From: Nomia melanderi
Lineage: Eukaryota > Arthropoda > Insecta > Hymenoptera > Halictidae
Assembly: GCF_051020985.1 (NCBI RefSeq)
Contig: NC_135000.1
Span: forward strand, 5,601,001 to 5,665,000
Direction: 5' to 3'
Length of the DNA stretch: 64,000 nucleotides
Part shown: positions 23,128 to 35,430 of the stretch, piece by piece
Numbering within the stretch: position 1 is the first letter of the stretch
How the letters are laid out: every line of letters begins with the position of its first letter
Notes under the pieces: model-generated
Told to the model about the DNA's origin: nothing
Databases searched by the model: none
The model's input: only the letters and a program-made list of their open reading frames with translations
Translations under genes and position numbers: made by a program

Positions 23128-23445
23128 ATCGCTACAAGCAATGGGTTTCAGCCTTTTTCTCTGTTTGTTTTAATGCAACATGTATCGTGGATCTTTTGGA
23201 GACTCTAACCCATCGCTACAAGTGATTTTTCAATTTTTGTTTGAGTGCAACGTGTATTATGGTACTTTGGAAGACAAACTCATTGTTACAAGTGACGGGT
23301 TTGAGCCTTTTTCAATTTTTGTTTGAGTGCAACGTGTATCATGGAACTTTGGAAGACTGCAACCCATCGCTAAATGATGTATTTCCATTCTTTGTTCGAG
23401 TAAAAAATATACCACGAAACTTTGGAAGACTCAAACCCATCGTTC
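23128..23445 (+). repeat. ~72-82-bp tandem repeat, 4 copies
   Basis: TTGAGTGCAACGTGTATYATG occurs at 23241 and 23323, with diverged relatives near 23169 and 23394. Each is followed by CTTTGGAAGACT and AACCCATCGCTACAAGTGA. A 78-codon frame reads through the array and is repetitive for that reason. Confidence 0.82.
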
Positions 23446-23800
23446 GTATGGAATATTTTAAATCAATCAACGTTTGAAACTTGTTAAATATTTAAATTGA
23501 CACAGTGTCGAGATACTTTGATTAGTTGTTTAGCAGTTAGAGTGAGTTTTTAAATTTACCATCTTTCAGAATTAGTGATTCAAATTCGAAAATGGAAAAT
23601 GAATATATTTACTTATTAAGTATTTAAATTGAGTCGCTGTTTCGATAGAAGTTCATCGTTTGAAAGTTATTATCGATTCAAATTTCGAAAGAGGGATGCA
23701 TTTGAAACGTTTCAGAGTGTACAATCGATATTCTGGCAAACAATTGTTTATCGGTGTATTAAATGATACGATTAGAGATGTAGGTCGTCAATGTTGCATT
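23446..23800. repeat. AT-rich valley with an old ~133-bp duplication
   Basis: TTGTTAAATATTTAAATTGA near 23482 and TTATTAAGTATTTAAATTGA near 23614 are each followed by a CAGTGTCGAGATA/CTGTTTCGATAG block. Otherwise featureless. Confidence 0.45.
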
Positions 23801-24340
23801 GAATGGGAGACAGACCGTTGAAAATAATTCCGGCGAGCACAATGGCGGGAAACCGAATTTAAACTGCACTGCCATCTCATTAAGAAGATGATGGATTACT
23901 AATTGCCGCGGCTATTAATATCTCTGGCACAGTGAACGGGTTTCGGGTATGGTTTCTGTATGTCTTTGGAATAATTGTTAATTGTGGCTGCGCTTGCTGT
24001 ACACTGCGAGGCGAACTGGACGCGTGCAGATGCAGCTTTGGCTTCATTGAGGATCAAGGATACAAGGATTCGTCCTTCGTGCCCGTCGTCCATTATACAC
24101 GTTACACTGACAGTCTAATATCGTCCCGGGAGACTGCGGGATTAACTTGAAATTTAATGGGTTTTCGAATTGCCATGGGAGGAGAGTCATTTGCGAGGGT
24201 GGACGAGGGATGCTGGGATTTATGGAGCCTCCTTGATAAAAAGAACAACAATGGCAGCACTAAGAACAAACACGATAATGTACTCACTGAAAATTGAGTG
24301 GATTATCATTCTTCAAATTTCACATTCTTTTTTACCTGCT
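23800..24340. other. moderately GC-rich island
   Basis: 23810-24240 is GC-richer. Frames of 72 and 64 codons on opposite strands overlap. The right edge, GGGAGGAGAGTCATTTGCG, is purine/G-rich. Confidence 0.4.
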
Positions 24341-24830
24341 ATCTTTACGTAGCGAAATGTTTAGTTGTTATCTTTACATAGTGAAAATTCCAATTTTATT
24401 TCATTGTTATTCTTACGTGGTAATATTTGAAATTTTGATCTTTATATAGTAAAATTTGAAATTGTTTTTCCTAGGTAGTCAAATTTCGAACTATTATCCT
24501 CACATAGAATTTCAAACTCCTCCCATAGAAAATGTTACCATTATTATAGTTAAGCTTTCAAATCATTGTACATCATGCAATTATAATATTAATACCTAAT
24601 AATATTATCTTTCCAAACTAAAACTTCAAATTTTGCTCCTTAAATACTATATTTTAGTCTTTAAATAGCAAAATTTCAAACTATTGTCCTCACCTATTAA
24701 AATTTCAAAGTTCATTTCTCAAATACAAAAATTTTAAATTATTGTCCTCAGACATCAAAACCTCAAACTATTCTCCTCAAACACAAAAACTTCAAACGAT
24801 TGTCCTCCCACAAGAAATACCGTCACCATT
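24340..24830 (+). repeat. degenerate ~30-45-bp array with skew reversal
   Basis: Units built on TATCTTTACGTAGCGAAATT and variants (CTTTACATAG, CTTACGTGG, CTTTATATAG, CCTAGGTAG, CCTCACATAG) recur from 24340 to 24510. Related AAATTTCAAACTATTGTCCT units run from 24590 to 24820. The array changes from T/G-rich to A/C-rich along its length. Confidence 0.65.
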
Positions 24831-25900
24831 CCACACTGAACCTTCCGCACCAACGTACACCACACAACAATAACCTTAACACCAAAGAAATCAGATCCCA
24901 AAGTTCCTCCGATTCCACTTCAGCAACCAACTCCCGCTTCAAACTCTACAAATTTTTTCCAATAGCTCCCCACCATTCCAAACACACCGCTCGAAGCGTG
25001 CCCCAACGGATAATTTCCAGCAACAAAAACAATATTATTCACCGCTACAATCACCGCGCAACCGAGGAACGTCCAGGTTATCCGAAGTAACGAATTCCGC
25101 TCGAAAAAATAAGCAGAAACGTCCGGGCGAGCCTCGAAATTCGATCACCGCTACGAAATCTCGGCAAGAGTCTATTATGGATCGGGTTGAAAAAAGAATG
25201 AGGGCCGGTTTACTTTCAAAATTTAAAACTTTACTTTCGAATTTACTTCGGGGGGTTTATCTTCCCGTAATTTAAATATCCATCTCTGTTAGATCGGGGA
25301 ACACGAAACCGTGGAAGTTCCGCGCCGGAGTGTTCAAGTTCCGAGGTACATTTTTCATTACCCGCAGGTACGATTTCTTTCCTGTCGTTTTTTTGTTGCC
25401 TGCCGGCCGGTGTTCCGCCATTGGATAATAAATTTACATTTCGAAAAAATCCGCATCGCGAACGGAATTGAATAACATTCATTAACAGCGCGGCTCGGTG
25501 GCCGTTGTGAATTTACAACACGCAGCTAATATTATTGTCGCCGAATGCGTCGGCGGAATTTTTTTACGGTCCCCACCTTCTCCCTCCTATTTCCTCGCGT
25601 TACGATTCCTCGTCGTTTCATGCGTGTCCGGTAAATATCCTTTGTAAATGCGCGCGGAAACAAGAAATCAAGGGAGCGACGGCAGCTTGTTAAGGGGAAC
25701 TTCTTTGAAAGTTCCTGGGAACGTTCTCTGTAAATTAGCGGGGGCCCCGGTACCTTCGAGACGTGACTAATAAAAAGCGTAATAATAGCTGCTACCTCTC
25801 GTTTCTGTGTCTCGGGACTAGCAGCGAGGCGCTACCGTGATTTCGCTTGACGTACTCGTCTGAACAGAGAACCTGGTGCTTTCTGCTGGGTAGATTGTTG
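24830..25900. other. C/A-rich flank plus GC-rich CpG island
   Basis: 24830-25080 is C/A-rich with a 96-codon frame of low-complexity S/T/H/N composition. 25090-25880 is the GC-rich island, with only a 79-codon minus-strand frame. Confidence 0.5.
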
Positions 25901-26045
25901 TTCAATTTTGTTTCGTTATTCAAGCGAATAGGTTTGAAGGTATGGAAAAATTAAATGAAACTTGAGAATACATGTTGCAATTTATAAATTTTGAATTATT
26001 AATCCTTTTCAATGTGAATAGTTTCAATGCCTATAGTTCATTTCT

Positions 26046-26244
26046 GTAGCGAAACGTTCAAGAATCTAAAATTTCGGTTTGGTAAAGGGAAATTACAGGT
26101 ATACATGGATTCACGTGTTTTAATTTGTTTTGCCAATTTGCTATATTCGAATGGAAAGAAGAATTTTAAATTTGTAACTAATGTAATTAACCTGTGATGT
26201 AAATTATGTGTCTATGCCACAGCCAACGGGGTACAAAGGGTTAA
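26046..26244 (+). mobile_element. TTAA-type dispersed element copy
   Basis: This copy aligns with 36440-36639: GTAGCGAAACGTTCAAGAAT, then CATGGATTCACGTGTTTTAA, then GTGTCTATG, ending TACAAAGGGTTAA. Two homologous copies with the same right terminus show a mobile or duplicated origin; a left terminal repeat is not clear in either. The 25900-26045 interval to its left is G/T-rich then AT-rich. Confidence 0.55.
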
Positions 26245-27100
26245 AGGTTACTACAGGCATTTGAGAACAGTTTCAGCGGAAATTTAAGTCGAATAATATT
26301 GAACCAATTAATTAATTCGAAATAATATCTATTAATTCAAATTCTACGCATTTTCAGTGGGTTCATGTAACTTCACCAGCTAGCTCATTACTGCAATAAT
26401 AGTACTAATTACAATAATTATTACAGTAATATTGTAATGGCATTATAATAATATTTGTGACAACACATTATTGCAGTGCTCGATCCGTTATTCAAATATT
26501 GACGAAATAAAAGTCGCAACAACAATATCGTTATCACAATGTTTAAAGAATATTCCAATATCCTTGTAACAATATTTGCAATAACGTCGCAATAATAACA
26601 ATATTTATTATCTCGCCGAAGATAAAATAATCTAAATTAATGGAATAATTCTGAGTATATAGAATATTGCTGTCCAATTTTATTTCGTTATTAAGATCAC
26701 CGAATATTTTGAAAAATTGAGTATTTAGAACATCTGGATTTCGAATTTTAGTGGATGATTCTAATCATTTGTGTTTATTTTTATTCAGACCTGTTAAGAA
26801 GCTATTAATCGCTCAGTTTTTAACTCTTAACTGTTACTAGATCTTTCTATTAAATCTCTAACATATCGATCAACATACCTTAAACAAAAATATTCCCATA
26901 CACAAACCACCTTACAGTTTCCATTACAAAACGAAATTTCCATTTTCAATCACTGAGTGTTCAGAAAAATATTCAGGAAGATCTGATATCTATTCCAACA
27001 GACTCAAGAGCTACGAAATTCAGTGAAGATTCCAATATGGCTCCTAGAAAATTAGAAAAGCAATAAATTTTTCCAATTTCTTAAGCTCTGTTATGTCTCA
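26245..27100. repeat. AT-rich valley with AAT/ATT-rich degenerate repeats
   Basis: 26390-26640 is dense in CAATAATATT- and TACAATAATT-like words. CAATTTTATTTCGTTATTAA at 26676 resembles CAATTTTGTTTCGTTATTCA at 25904, an old local duplication. Nothing coding is seen. Confidence 0.5.
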
Positions 27101-27749
27101 GCGATGGTACACTGCGGTGTCATCGATGTTACTGTCGAAAAGACAGCGGAAACGAGCCGCAAGCAGCGTAATCCCGCGCGGGAAAATAAGAAAGAGGACG
27201 CAGCAGGGCGGCGGGGATTCGTTGAACGCCGGAACGCGGCGGAATTCAATTAAAATCCGGTAAACGGGCTGGAAGATCTCTTCCCTGTGCATACGTGTTC
27301 AAAGAAAACTGTACGCACGCGGAGAACAAATTGCTTTCCGCGACGTCGGCGCACACTTTCGCGTGCGCGCCCGTTCATAAAACATGTATAATAAATACGG
27401 GGGCCGCGAGTCGCCGCGCTTGCGTGTGTTCGGCCGAGCTTTCCGCGCGGTGGGAGCTTTCGGATCGATCCTTCGGGCTTTATCTGTGCTAGCCGGCCCG
27501 AGTGGAAGGTCCTTCATTTGTAGACCGGTCATCCTTTGTAAATGAATGCCGCAGACGGATGGCTTTTCTTACTTCGGCCGCGCTTTTGTCGACGCGTCCC
27601 TGGGAAACTCGATACGAATCTGCGACACTTCGGTAACATCATTTTCGCTTGAGGAATTTCGCTGTTGGTTATTTTATGATTGATAGGATAATAAATATTA
27701 TTATTGCAACGTTGTTGGGAATATTCTTGTAATGATGTTGGACGATTGT
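27100..27749. other. GC-rich CpG island
   Basis: CpG-rich. Frames of 64-77 codons on both strands overlap, without domains. The + strand is G/T-rich after 27650. Confidence 0.5.
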
Positions 27750-27977
27750 TTAACTCTTTGCAGTCGGAAACTTTTCTCAGTAGATATACTTATTAAATTC
27801 TAATGAATTAATGGTTCTTTCCGTGATTAATATGAATGTATAATAAGAGAATTATTCTATTTCATCGTTTCATTTGTAATTGCGTCATACGAATGTTGCT
27901 ATTGAATATTGAACTTTATAAATTCACTGCGTCGAATCACATGGTGACTAAGTCGCCGGTCGACCGCAAAGGGTTAA
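27750..27977 (+). mobile_element. complete TTAA MITE, 228 bp
   Basis: Left TTAACTCTTTGCAGTCGG; right reads inward as TTAACCCTTTGCGGTCGACC. The inverted repeat is about 18 bases with three mismatches. CCCTTTGC terminus and TTAA borders are piggyBac-like. Most of an 85-codon frame (27836-28093) lies inside and is not a transposase. Confidence 0.8.
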
Positions 27978-28280
27978 ATATTGTGGTAATTGTAGTCTGT
28001 CAATATTGGAATATTGGGTTGAGCATTGTAACGATTGTTGTGCATATTATTCTAATATTGTTACAATGTTATTGTAGTAATTACTGTAATTAGTGTTAGT
28101 AGTAATGGGTTAGCTGGTGAATTTGTATGAGTACAGTGCAACGTCTGTGATTCGAGTTAATAGATTCGAGTTAATATTGCTTCAATGTTATTCAGGTGAA
28201 ATTCCCGTTGAAAACGTTTTTGATAAAGTGTCGCTTTTTTCATAATTTAAGATTCAGAAATTGCGATGCGTATTCTTAAT
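27978..28280. repeat. AT-rich ATTGT/AATATT low-complexity DNA
   Basis: ATTGTGGTAATTGTAG, ATTGTAACGATTGTTG and TTATTGTAGTAATTACTG-like words repeat loosely. No gene. Confidence 0.5.
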
Positions 28281-29130
28281 TTTGTGTTTCTAGAAGAGAG
28301 AATTACGTGGATTCAAGGGAGAATGTGTTAATAGAAGTTCCGTTGGATGGATATTTTTGGAAAACGAGGGACAGCTCTCGTTGCAGACGGATTAAAGCGT
28401 TCTCGTATTATTTGAATGCATTCCCGTGGTTTGGAACAACAACAAAGCGCAGCTATAAGATATTCTGCGGACGGAACGCGGATTTTCACCCGTCGCCGCC
28501 GCGAATTTCTCAATTCCACGGACGATTTGTCCAGAGCAAAGAGCATTTGTCGCATCGGGGTCAGTACGCGGCGACTTTTTAAATCTCGTTCGACGTTTCC
28601 CACGGAGAATCGATTTCCAACGGCGCAAATCCCTTGTTATTAATCCCGTTATGCTTTCGCGACACTTATTTCTGACGATTCGGATTTCCTTGAGATTTCA
28701 GCTGCGACAAAGCGTTCTTCGTACGTCGATCGACAGTCAGTCAATAATTCCTTCGCCTCGATGCGTCAATCTCCGAGCAAAATTGAATAAGAACTCTTCT
28801 GTAACAGACAGAGAAGTAAGTTAATATTACAAAATGAAAATATTCTTAGGAATAAACTAGATTTGTATTGGTATAGCAAAATTTTAGCCCTCAATTCACG
28901 GAGAAGCTTGAGTTTCTATATTTGTCTACTTAATTTGAATAATTCAGAACATTCGAAATGTCCAGAGCATTCAAATATCAGATTACACCAAATAATACTA
29001 ATCATTTGAACATTATTCTTATAGAAAATTAATCAACCATCAAAATAATGATAATTTTATTCACTTAATTTTAGTGACATCTGATTTGAAATATACAGAT
29101 AACAGAAAGTACTGTGGTGATAAAGAAACA
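28281..29130. other. GC-rich island and AT-rich valley
   Basis: 28290-28790 is CpG-rich, with mutually overlapping frames of 75-91 codons on both strands. 28800-29130 is AT-rich. GAAGTAAGTT at 28814 resembles a splice donor, but no matching acceptor is persuasive. Confidence 0.45.
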
Positions 29131-29570
29131 ATTTAAAAATGTTTCCTTCCTAATCCGAGAATTTCGACTCCGCCGAAGACGCGATAGAATCGCACGGACG
29201 TCCGCGCCGCTAACTTTCGCGCATAAATATTCCGGCCGTATCAAAGGTAAACCGAAGAATTCGATCATCGGCGATATCCCGATAAAACACGGCCCCCCGG
29301 TCCCTTTTCGTTTTATTGGCGGGGGAGCTCTCATGCATAGCAGCGCGGAAGTTCCGCCAGCCGGCGAAGAAAAGTCGCTAGTCATTCATCTGCCGATGCC
29401 GGTACTTTCGGTCAGCTTTAAAACTTCTTTGGTGATAGTTTGTCGAACACCGTGGGAACAAGGAGAAGGAAGGGTGCTCCGGGCTCCTCCTTCGAATCCC
29501 TGACGACTTCTGCTGCCTCGTGCTTCTTCTCTCGCCTCTTAGGAAACCGGGACGAATCAATTACATAATT
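29130..29570. other. GC-rich CpG island
   Basis: Frames of 129 (plus) and 104 (minus) codons overlap almost fully. Both are R/P/S-rich and match no family I know. Confidence 0.45.
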
Positions 29571-30100
29571 ACTTTCGCAAAATATTGTTCAACTCTCATC
29601 ATAAAACCTCTGTTTAATATAAACTTACCTCTTCTCCTACGAAAAAATATCAAAATCAAAGTTTCAAGCACCGAAACCTACAATTTTCAGGAAAACCGTT
29701 TACTTCGCTGTTTCTAGAGCTGATGTCCTCTCAAGACGGAAGCTTCAGAAAGTTAATTAATGAGTTTAAAAGAATTCTAATGGTAGTGGCTTGGTCTAGA
29801 CTATGAAATCCAAGTATCCAATGCTAAAAATTAGAAATTGCCATGCTTGAAAAGTCCTGAAATTAGAGACTCACTCGATTTAGCATTGAAGGGTCACTAG
29901 AATAACATTCTTCTTAAAACGTTGCCACAACGACATAAAAAGAATATATATGACATAGATTTAAGCAATGCAGAGTACTTGTTTATCAATCTCGTAACAA
30001 ACTCCACAGTTTACATTAACTATACCCGACGTTCAACAACAGAAGTTCAAAGTTTCCCCCCCGAATCTCTGTTAGTAATAAATTAAACCACCTTCCCCAT
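29571..30100. other. AT-rich valley
   Basis: AT-rich single-copy DNA. AAACTTACCTCTTC at 29621-29634 is a strong donor-like site on the minus strand, but no convincing acceptor pairs with it. Confidence 0.45.
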
Positions 30101-31343
30101 TAAATGCGTCGCCCTGGGTTTATTCTCGATTGGACGATCACTCTTAAGACCGGGTCCACTTTATCGGGGGCGGTTACTATGTAAATGAAAATAATAATTG
30201 CAAAATACGGGTAGCGGTGGTGGGGAAGCTGCAGTGCGCGGCATAGACGGATTTTATAATCGCTCATTGAAATGGATCGGAGCAAGTTCGCCGCTGTCAA
30301 GGCTCGCGGTTGCCCTTTTGCGCCCGTTGAATCTAATTACCGGTACGTCAGTTTTACGAACTTTTCCAGGTTCTGCATCTTTCGGAATTATTACGCGCCT
30401 CCGCGCCCCGTTGGAAACGGCCTACGAAGGTAACCCGCGGCTGAGGAGATAATTCGTTTAAGTTCTCGCGACGATAATGGACTCCCGGCCTTCTGCAGCG
30501 GCGGGCAGAGGATTCCGGCAAGGTCAGCCGCGTTAATTGCATTCGAAATATCAATGCGACGTCCCGAGCGACGAGGAAAATAAGAAAACAGAGCCTGGAC
30601 CGTATTTATAATCGTCGCACTTAGCATTCAGCCGTGGATCCGATAAGCGAGAAATCGGGTCGCCGAAAAGAAAACGGAGGACGCTTTGTTTCCTCCTCGA
30701 TTTATCGGGGTTAAGAAAAGTTCATTTCGATTCACCTCCGGGGAATCCTGACTTTCCGCGAAAGTCAGCTGTCTATTTATCATTTCTTTTCAATTATGTG
30801 GATTGCGTTGAAATATTCAAAGGCACCAAGCAGCCGTTCGTATTCCGTTCGCCGGGGGAGCCAATTTGTTCGTCAAACAAGCGAGCGCATTTTTTGAAGC
30901 CACTGTATGTGTTTCTGTGAATCTTCTTCTTATTTATGTGCGCTGGATTCGGCACTCAAGATTTGCTCGTATATTATGGAGCATACTGTGCAGAGACGGG
31001 TGCACAGTGACCTAAAGCTGCTCGTGTATTTTTCAGGCAACGGTCAAATCGAAGGTTTATGCTTTATTCGGACAAATGAATATCGTAGCTCGCGATAAAC
31101 AATTGTACCCGTCAGTGTGCTCCTAAAAATATAATAGCGCAGACTCATCTCCACCCTGGAGACGCCTGCCAGGCAATAGCTGAGGACGATGGATGTATCA
31201 CATCCGTAACACGTGGGCAGTCTGTTGATCCGTACCGACTGGACTCGCTGAATAAACTGTTGGTGTCCTCATTGTAGCCGAAAGTGGAAAATCCCTCGAG
31301 GGTCAACGGTGATTCAGCTGTCAGGGCTCAGTGTGCCTCGATA
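30100..31343. other. long moderate-to-high GC segment
   Basis: 30100-30870 is CpG-rich, with overlapping frames up to 84 codons. 30870-31340 is of moderate GC and unusually even composition, with a 63-codon frame. No domain, tandem array or RNA gene is recognised. Confidence 0.4.
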
Positions 31344-31605
31344 TTAACCCTCGGAGGACGGGTTCATTTTGTACCAACGTCTTCCGGCTGCTAAGAATTC
31401 TTCTGTTGGTCATGGACCACCTAGGACTTTCGCCTACTCCTTCAAATATTGGGTACACATTCGCTGTGCAACTGAATATTCTGCTCAAAGCCGTGAAATG
31501 TAGAATTTTGAGGATAGAATATATATCTTGATAAAAAGAATTTTTCTTTTAGCTGCGGAGCACCTAGGGCTTTCACCCACTCGTTCAAATATTGGATACA
31601 TCGTT
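31344..31605 (+). repeat. TTAA-element-like end and a ~143-bp direct duplication
   Basis: TTAACCCTCGGAGGACGG at 31344 looks like a TTAA-element terminus with no partner. Downstream, GACCACCTAGGACTTTCGCC near 31414 and GAGCACCTAGGGCTTTCACC near 31558 are both followed by TTCAAATATTGG(G/A)TACA. This shows a duplication of about 143 bases. Confidence 0.55.
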
Positions 31606-31990
31606 CCTTACGACACTAGGAATCATATTTAAAACTAACAGTTCCTGTCGAAGCAAAATTTTACACAGACATCTTGATTTCTCTAGGAGATATAGTACCT
31701 CAACACCTCACAACGCTAAAAATGTCAATTAAATCTATCAGTACTCCTGAAATTGAAATAAAATAGCGACGTATTTATTTCTCTGCATAATCTAGTACCT
31801 ACTTCCACCCACTTAAAATATTCACTCAAAAACACTTCAACTTTTCCGAGCACAATCTCCTTTAACCGACATCGCAGCCAATTCAAACCATTCAATACAC
31901 ATCCACGATTCTCAGTTCGCAAACCAGAATCATCCCCAAACTTAAACCGCATGTTCCGAGCATTAATCGTTCCTCCCACGTCCAAATTTC
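31606..31990. other. C/A-rich left flank
   Basis: The + strand is markedly C/A-rich at 31790-31980. An 86-codon minus-strand frame has no recognised domain. Confidence 0.45.
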
Positions 31991-32640
31991 TGTTGCCTGA
32001 GCCAGCTTAGCGTCGTTTGATTCCGGGGAACCCCGGAAATATCATTATGCACCGAATCCCGCGCGGAACCTTTGATCCCGACAAGATAGCGCAGGAAAAT
32101 GAAGGAAGCACCTTTGACTCAGGTGCCTCCCTTCCATCCCCTAACCAGCCGGCCCGCTCCGGCTACGTTGGTAAACCATAAAGCATTAAAAGTAATACAT
32201 AATTATTCACGGTTCATTTCGTTTTCCCATTTCCTACTTGCTGGGGAGGTGGAAGGGGTGAGCTGCCATCGGTTTCGCCCGGCGCAACGGCAGCGTGATA
32301 CGTGGGAAAAAGATGGCGGCGAACGTATGAGCGCGAAGGGCGGAGAAAACTGGCTGCGCCCGTGTCCTGGCGAGCTTGTTTCCGCGCTTTGAGCATGCAT
32401 CTCGTTCCGCCGCGGAACATGGCCGAGTTAACCAGCCCGGCGACTATCGCGAAAATAACACGACGGAAATCCGCTTGAGTGGAGACCGCTCGTCATACCC
32501 ATCGATCCAATCTGCTTTCGACCCCTTCGACCCTACGCCCAACCTCCTTTCTCGCTATCCCTTTCCGCGATTCGCTGCTCGATCGCGAAATATGTTTCCT
32601 GGTTTGGTGGACTTGGCGAGGACTTTCGGGATTGATGATG
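31990..32640. other. GC-rich CpG island
   Basis: CpG-rich, with up to five overlapping frames (65-108 codons) on both strands and none recognisable. Followed abruptly by a G/T-rich array. Confidence 0.5.
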
Positions 32641-32915
32641 ATGTCAGTGTTTTTTTGCTTGGGCGGTGTAAGCAGTTTAGTGGAATGGTGTGTTTGGTGT
32701 AGTGTGGTTAGTGGAGTGGTTTATTTGGCAAAAGGAGTTTAGTGGAATGGTGTATGTGGTATAAGTAGTTTAATGGAATAATATGTTTTGTATAGATAAG
32801 TAGTTTAGTAGAATAGGGTATATGGTATAAGTAGTTTAAGGGAATCGTTTGTTTGGTATAAATAGATTAGTAGAATAGTGTACATGGCATAAGTAGTTCA
32901 GTGGAATATTTTAAT
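32640..32915 (+). repeat. ~30-40-bp degenerate G/T-rich tandem repeat
   Basis: AGTAGTTTAGTGGAATGGTG and relatives recur at least seven times between 32668 and 32910, alternating with TATTTGGTATAAGTAG. Units drift in length, a sign of an old array. Confidence 0.75.
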
Positions 32916-33860
32916 AGTTATTGAAATAATTAATTTTTAGTTTTTTGATTAATTAATGGCATTGTGAATATATTGTGTGTGATAGGTAAATGAATTAATG
33001 GAAAGTTGTAACGTGGTTATTTAATTAAAGCAACTAAGTACTTTTGTAATTTATAGAAGAGTTTGTAAAATAATTGTTTTTGATTTTTTTTTAAATATTA
33101 GTGTTGACGATTAATATTATGTTATTAACCATGGTTTCTTTCTTTATCCTACAATAATTTATTCAAAGTGATTTACGAAGGTCCTAATTTCACCAATTTC
33201 ATTGTAATTTATTTCTTATAAATTCAGTCTTCGAGACGAAATAAATGTAAAAATGAATGAAACACTTTGTACACTCGATGTCCGACGATTTGACCAATAT
33301 TTGAACCTCCCACCGTCACCTTATCTGTGCATTACTCCGACAGATAAGTGGCGATAACGAAACAAGCTCTGACATTATATTATCTGCAACGACAGTGGCT
33401 GTTTGTAATGAAATCCATCACACGTGGCATCAGTCGGAAGCACGCGCTCTCGATTGATTTTCAAATTTATTTTCCGTTGAAATGAAGTTTCATACGTCTG
33501 AAAAAGACAAAAAGATATTATTTCAACAACAATTTTTCGCTCGCGAAATCACCCCCATTTCAATCATACCACTTTTCAATTAACAATAAACTAAAAATAA
33601 AAATTCTATCTCGTACCATTAGGTTGTAATATAAATAAATTTGCCTGTAAACATAGATGTGTTTCAATTTCAACAATTCAGTTACAACTCACCCCGGGTC
33701 ATATCACTGAGTTCATCACGAATCTATCTATAGTTAATCCAAAATCAGCGTCGTTACTATTCGCAATACCTTCTCGTTAATTCGTTTCCATTGTTTCCAA
33801 TATAACAATATTAGTATCATTCCTATGTAATTATAATATTGCATTATGAATCGGTGTACT
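32916..33860. other. AT-rich valley with weak GC patch
   Basis: AT-rich except for 33250-33430, which has moderate GC. No repeat with a clear unit and no frame of interest. Confidence 0.45.
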
Positions 33861-34240
33861 CGTTTCTACAGTCTAATCATCGAACGCAACAGACGAATGA
33901 ATAAACTATTAACCAAAACTACGAAAATAATAATGAAACATCACTAATTCACACCAAACAAATTATTAAATCAACAATTACAACAATAATACACAAATTA
34001 TCATTTAGAACCTTCCACGAATCAAACACCACCATCAATTATTACCGAAACCAACAAAACACAGTTGCAGTAACAATAAAGAAGTTACCAATTAAACCGA
34101 CTAAATCCACCACAACAATAAGAATCAAATTACCACCTAGAACATTCCCCCGATCAAACAAAATCATCAACTACCAAAACCAATAAACCAACAAAACCCA
34201 ACAACAACAAACAAATTACCAACCGAAAGAACTTACTTAT
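33860..34240 (+). repeat. ~131-bp A/C-rich tandem duplication
   Basis: ATTTAGAACCTTCCACGAAT near 34002 and ACCTAGAACATTCCCCCGAT near 34135, each followed by CAAACA-CATCAA-TACC and AACCAACAAAAC, give about 2.5 degenerate copies. Bases 34081-34200 contain 37 C and only 6 G. Confidence 0.65.
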
Positions 34241-34884
34241 ATCACAGCACGTTCGTACTTTAAATGAAACCATTGTCGAAAGGTTAACAACCCTTAGCGA
34301 GCCATCGTACGTATCAGTATTTACCCAGAAAGACCGCACGCGCGCGCGCGCGCGCCGAACATCGGTAGCGGCAGGCAACGGTGAATGCATCGACGCATCG
34401 ATGACCCAAATCGGAATTTATTAGAGTACGAGATATAAAGGTTATCAGAGAAAAATGGGCTAGCGTCGGAAGATCGTGTCTAGCCATAAGTAGCGATCCT
34501 AGATAGTGGGCGGACTGCGCCGCGGCTGCATAAGATATATCCCGTTTCCCACCCCCGCTTCCACCCCTTACCACCCACGCCCTCTCCGCCGTACACGTAT
34601 ACAGCGCCGTGTATTCCGGGAGCTTTTCCTTCCCCACGTGTTTGCACCGGGGCTATGATGGAGATAGTGAAATGTAGTGCGCCGAGTGGCGCCCAACCCC
34701 GCGCCCCACGTCCCTGGAATTATTCGTGTGCAGATAACTCGACTTAACGACATCTAGAAGCGATACTTCAACGCACCGGCCGCGGAAAATTGTGCTGATA
34801 ATGCCTGCATACGTTCCTATTATTTCGCGACGCGATTTACCACCGGATATTCACCGTGAGACCTTCGATGGGGTGTGTTGCCGG
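34240..34884. other. GC-rich CpG island with (CG)8 run
   Basis: CpG island. A pure (CG)8 run with flanking CG-rich bases lies at about 34337-34356, a sequence type known to favour Z-DNA and rare in unselected eukaryotic DNA. Overlapping minus-strand frames of 78 and 107 codons (34154-34390, 34314-34637) are unsupported. Confidence 0.55.
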
Positions 34885-35430
34885 ATAGAGGATTAGGTTC
34901 AGCGCTTCTTCGGAGGTTTTGGGGTGTTTTTGGTAGGTTTTCCTTTGCTTTGGGGTGGTTGATGTGAGTTGGTTTTAAGGTTTGTTGGTGGTGTAGAACT
35001 GGGATAGGAATCTTATTGATATGCTATTGAATAAATTTTAGTTTGAGAGTTTTAGAAATAAGGGTTGATTAATCGAGCGTGATAGGTGGAGGATTAGGTT
35101 TGGTGTTCTTCGGAGTTTTTTCTTTTGCTTTGGGGTGTTTGATGTGAGTTGTTTCTATGGTTTGTTGGTGGTGTAAAACTGGGATAGGAATCTTATTGAG
35201 ATGATATTGAATAAGTATTAGTTTGAGATTTTTAGAAATAAGGGTTGATTAATCGATGTTTTTGGTAGGTTTTTCTCTTGCCTTGAGATGGTTTATATGA
35301 GAATTGTTTTTATAACTTTTTTGTGGTTCTATAAATCTAGAATAAATTCTAATTTGAAATTTTTGGAAATAAGTGTTCATTAATAGGGTGTGATAGATAG
35401 AGGATTAGGTTTGGTGTTCTTGGGAGTTTC
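34885..35430 (+). repeat. ~200-bp G/T-rich tandem repeat, ~2.5 copies
   Basis: GATTAGGTT blocks start at 34891, 35092 and 35403. GGTTTGTTGGTGGTGTARAACT and GGGATAGGAATCTTATTGA occur in copies 1 and 2. Copy 3 is rearranged, with its TTTTTGGTAGGTTT segment (35257) preceding its GATTAGG block. Bases 34921-35040 contain 39 G and 6 C. Confidence 0.82.

Noticed and set aside
29440..29520. CCTTCGAATCCC resembling a tRNA B-box
   Set aside because: No A-box at the proper distance and no acceptor-stem pairing.
29590..29720. Minus-strand exon suggested by the strong AG|GTAAGT donor at 29629
   Set aside because: The only good upstream acceptor would give an 8-base exon, and longer options have stops. 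Such chance sites are common in AT-rich DNA.
33615..33700. TTAGGTTGTAATATAAATAA as a mariner terminus
   Set aside because: Only the first bases resemble mariner ends and no partner terminus is seen.
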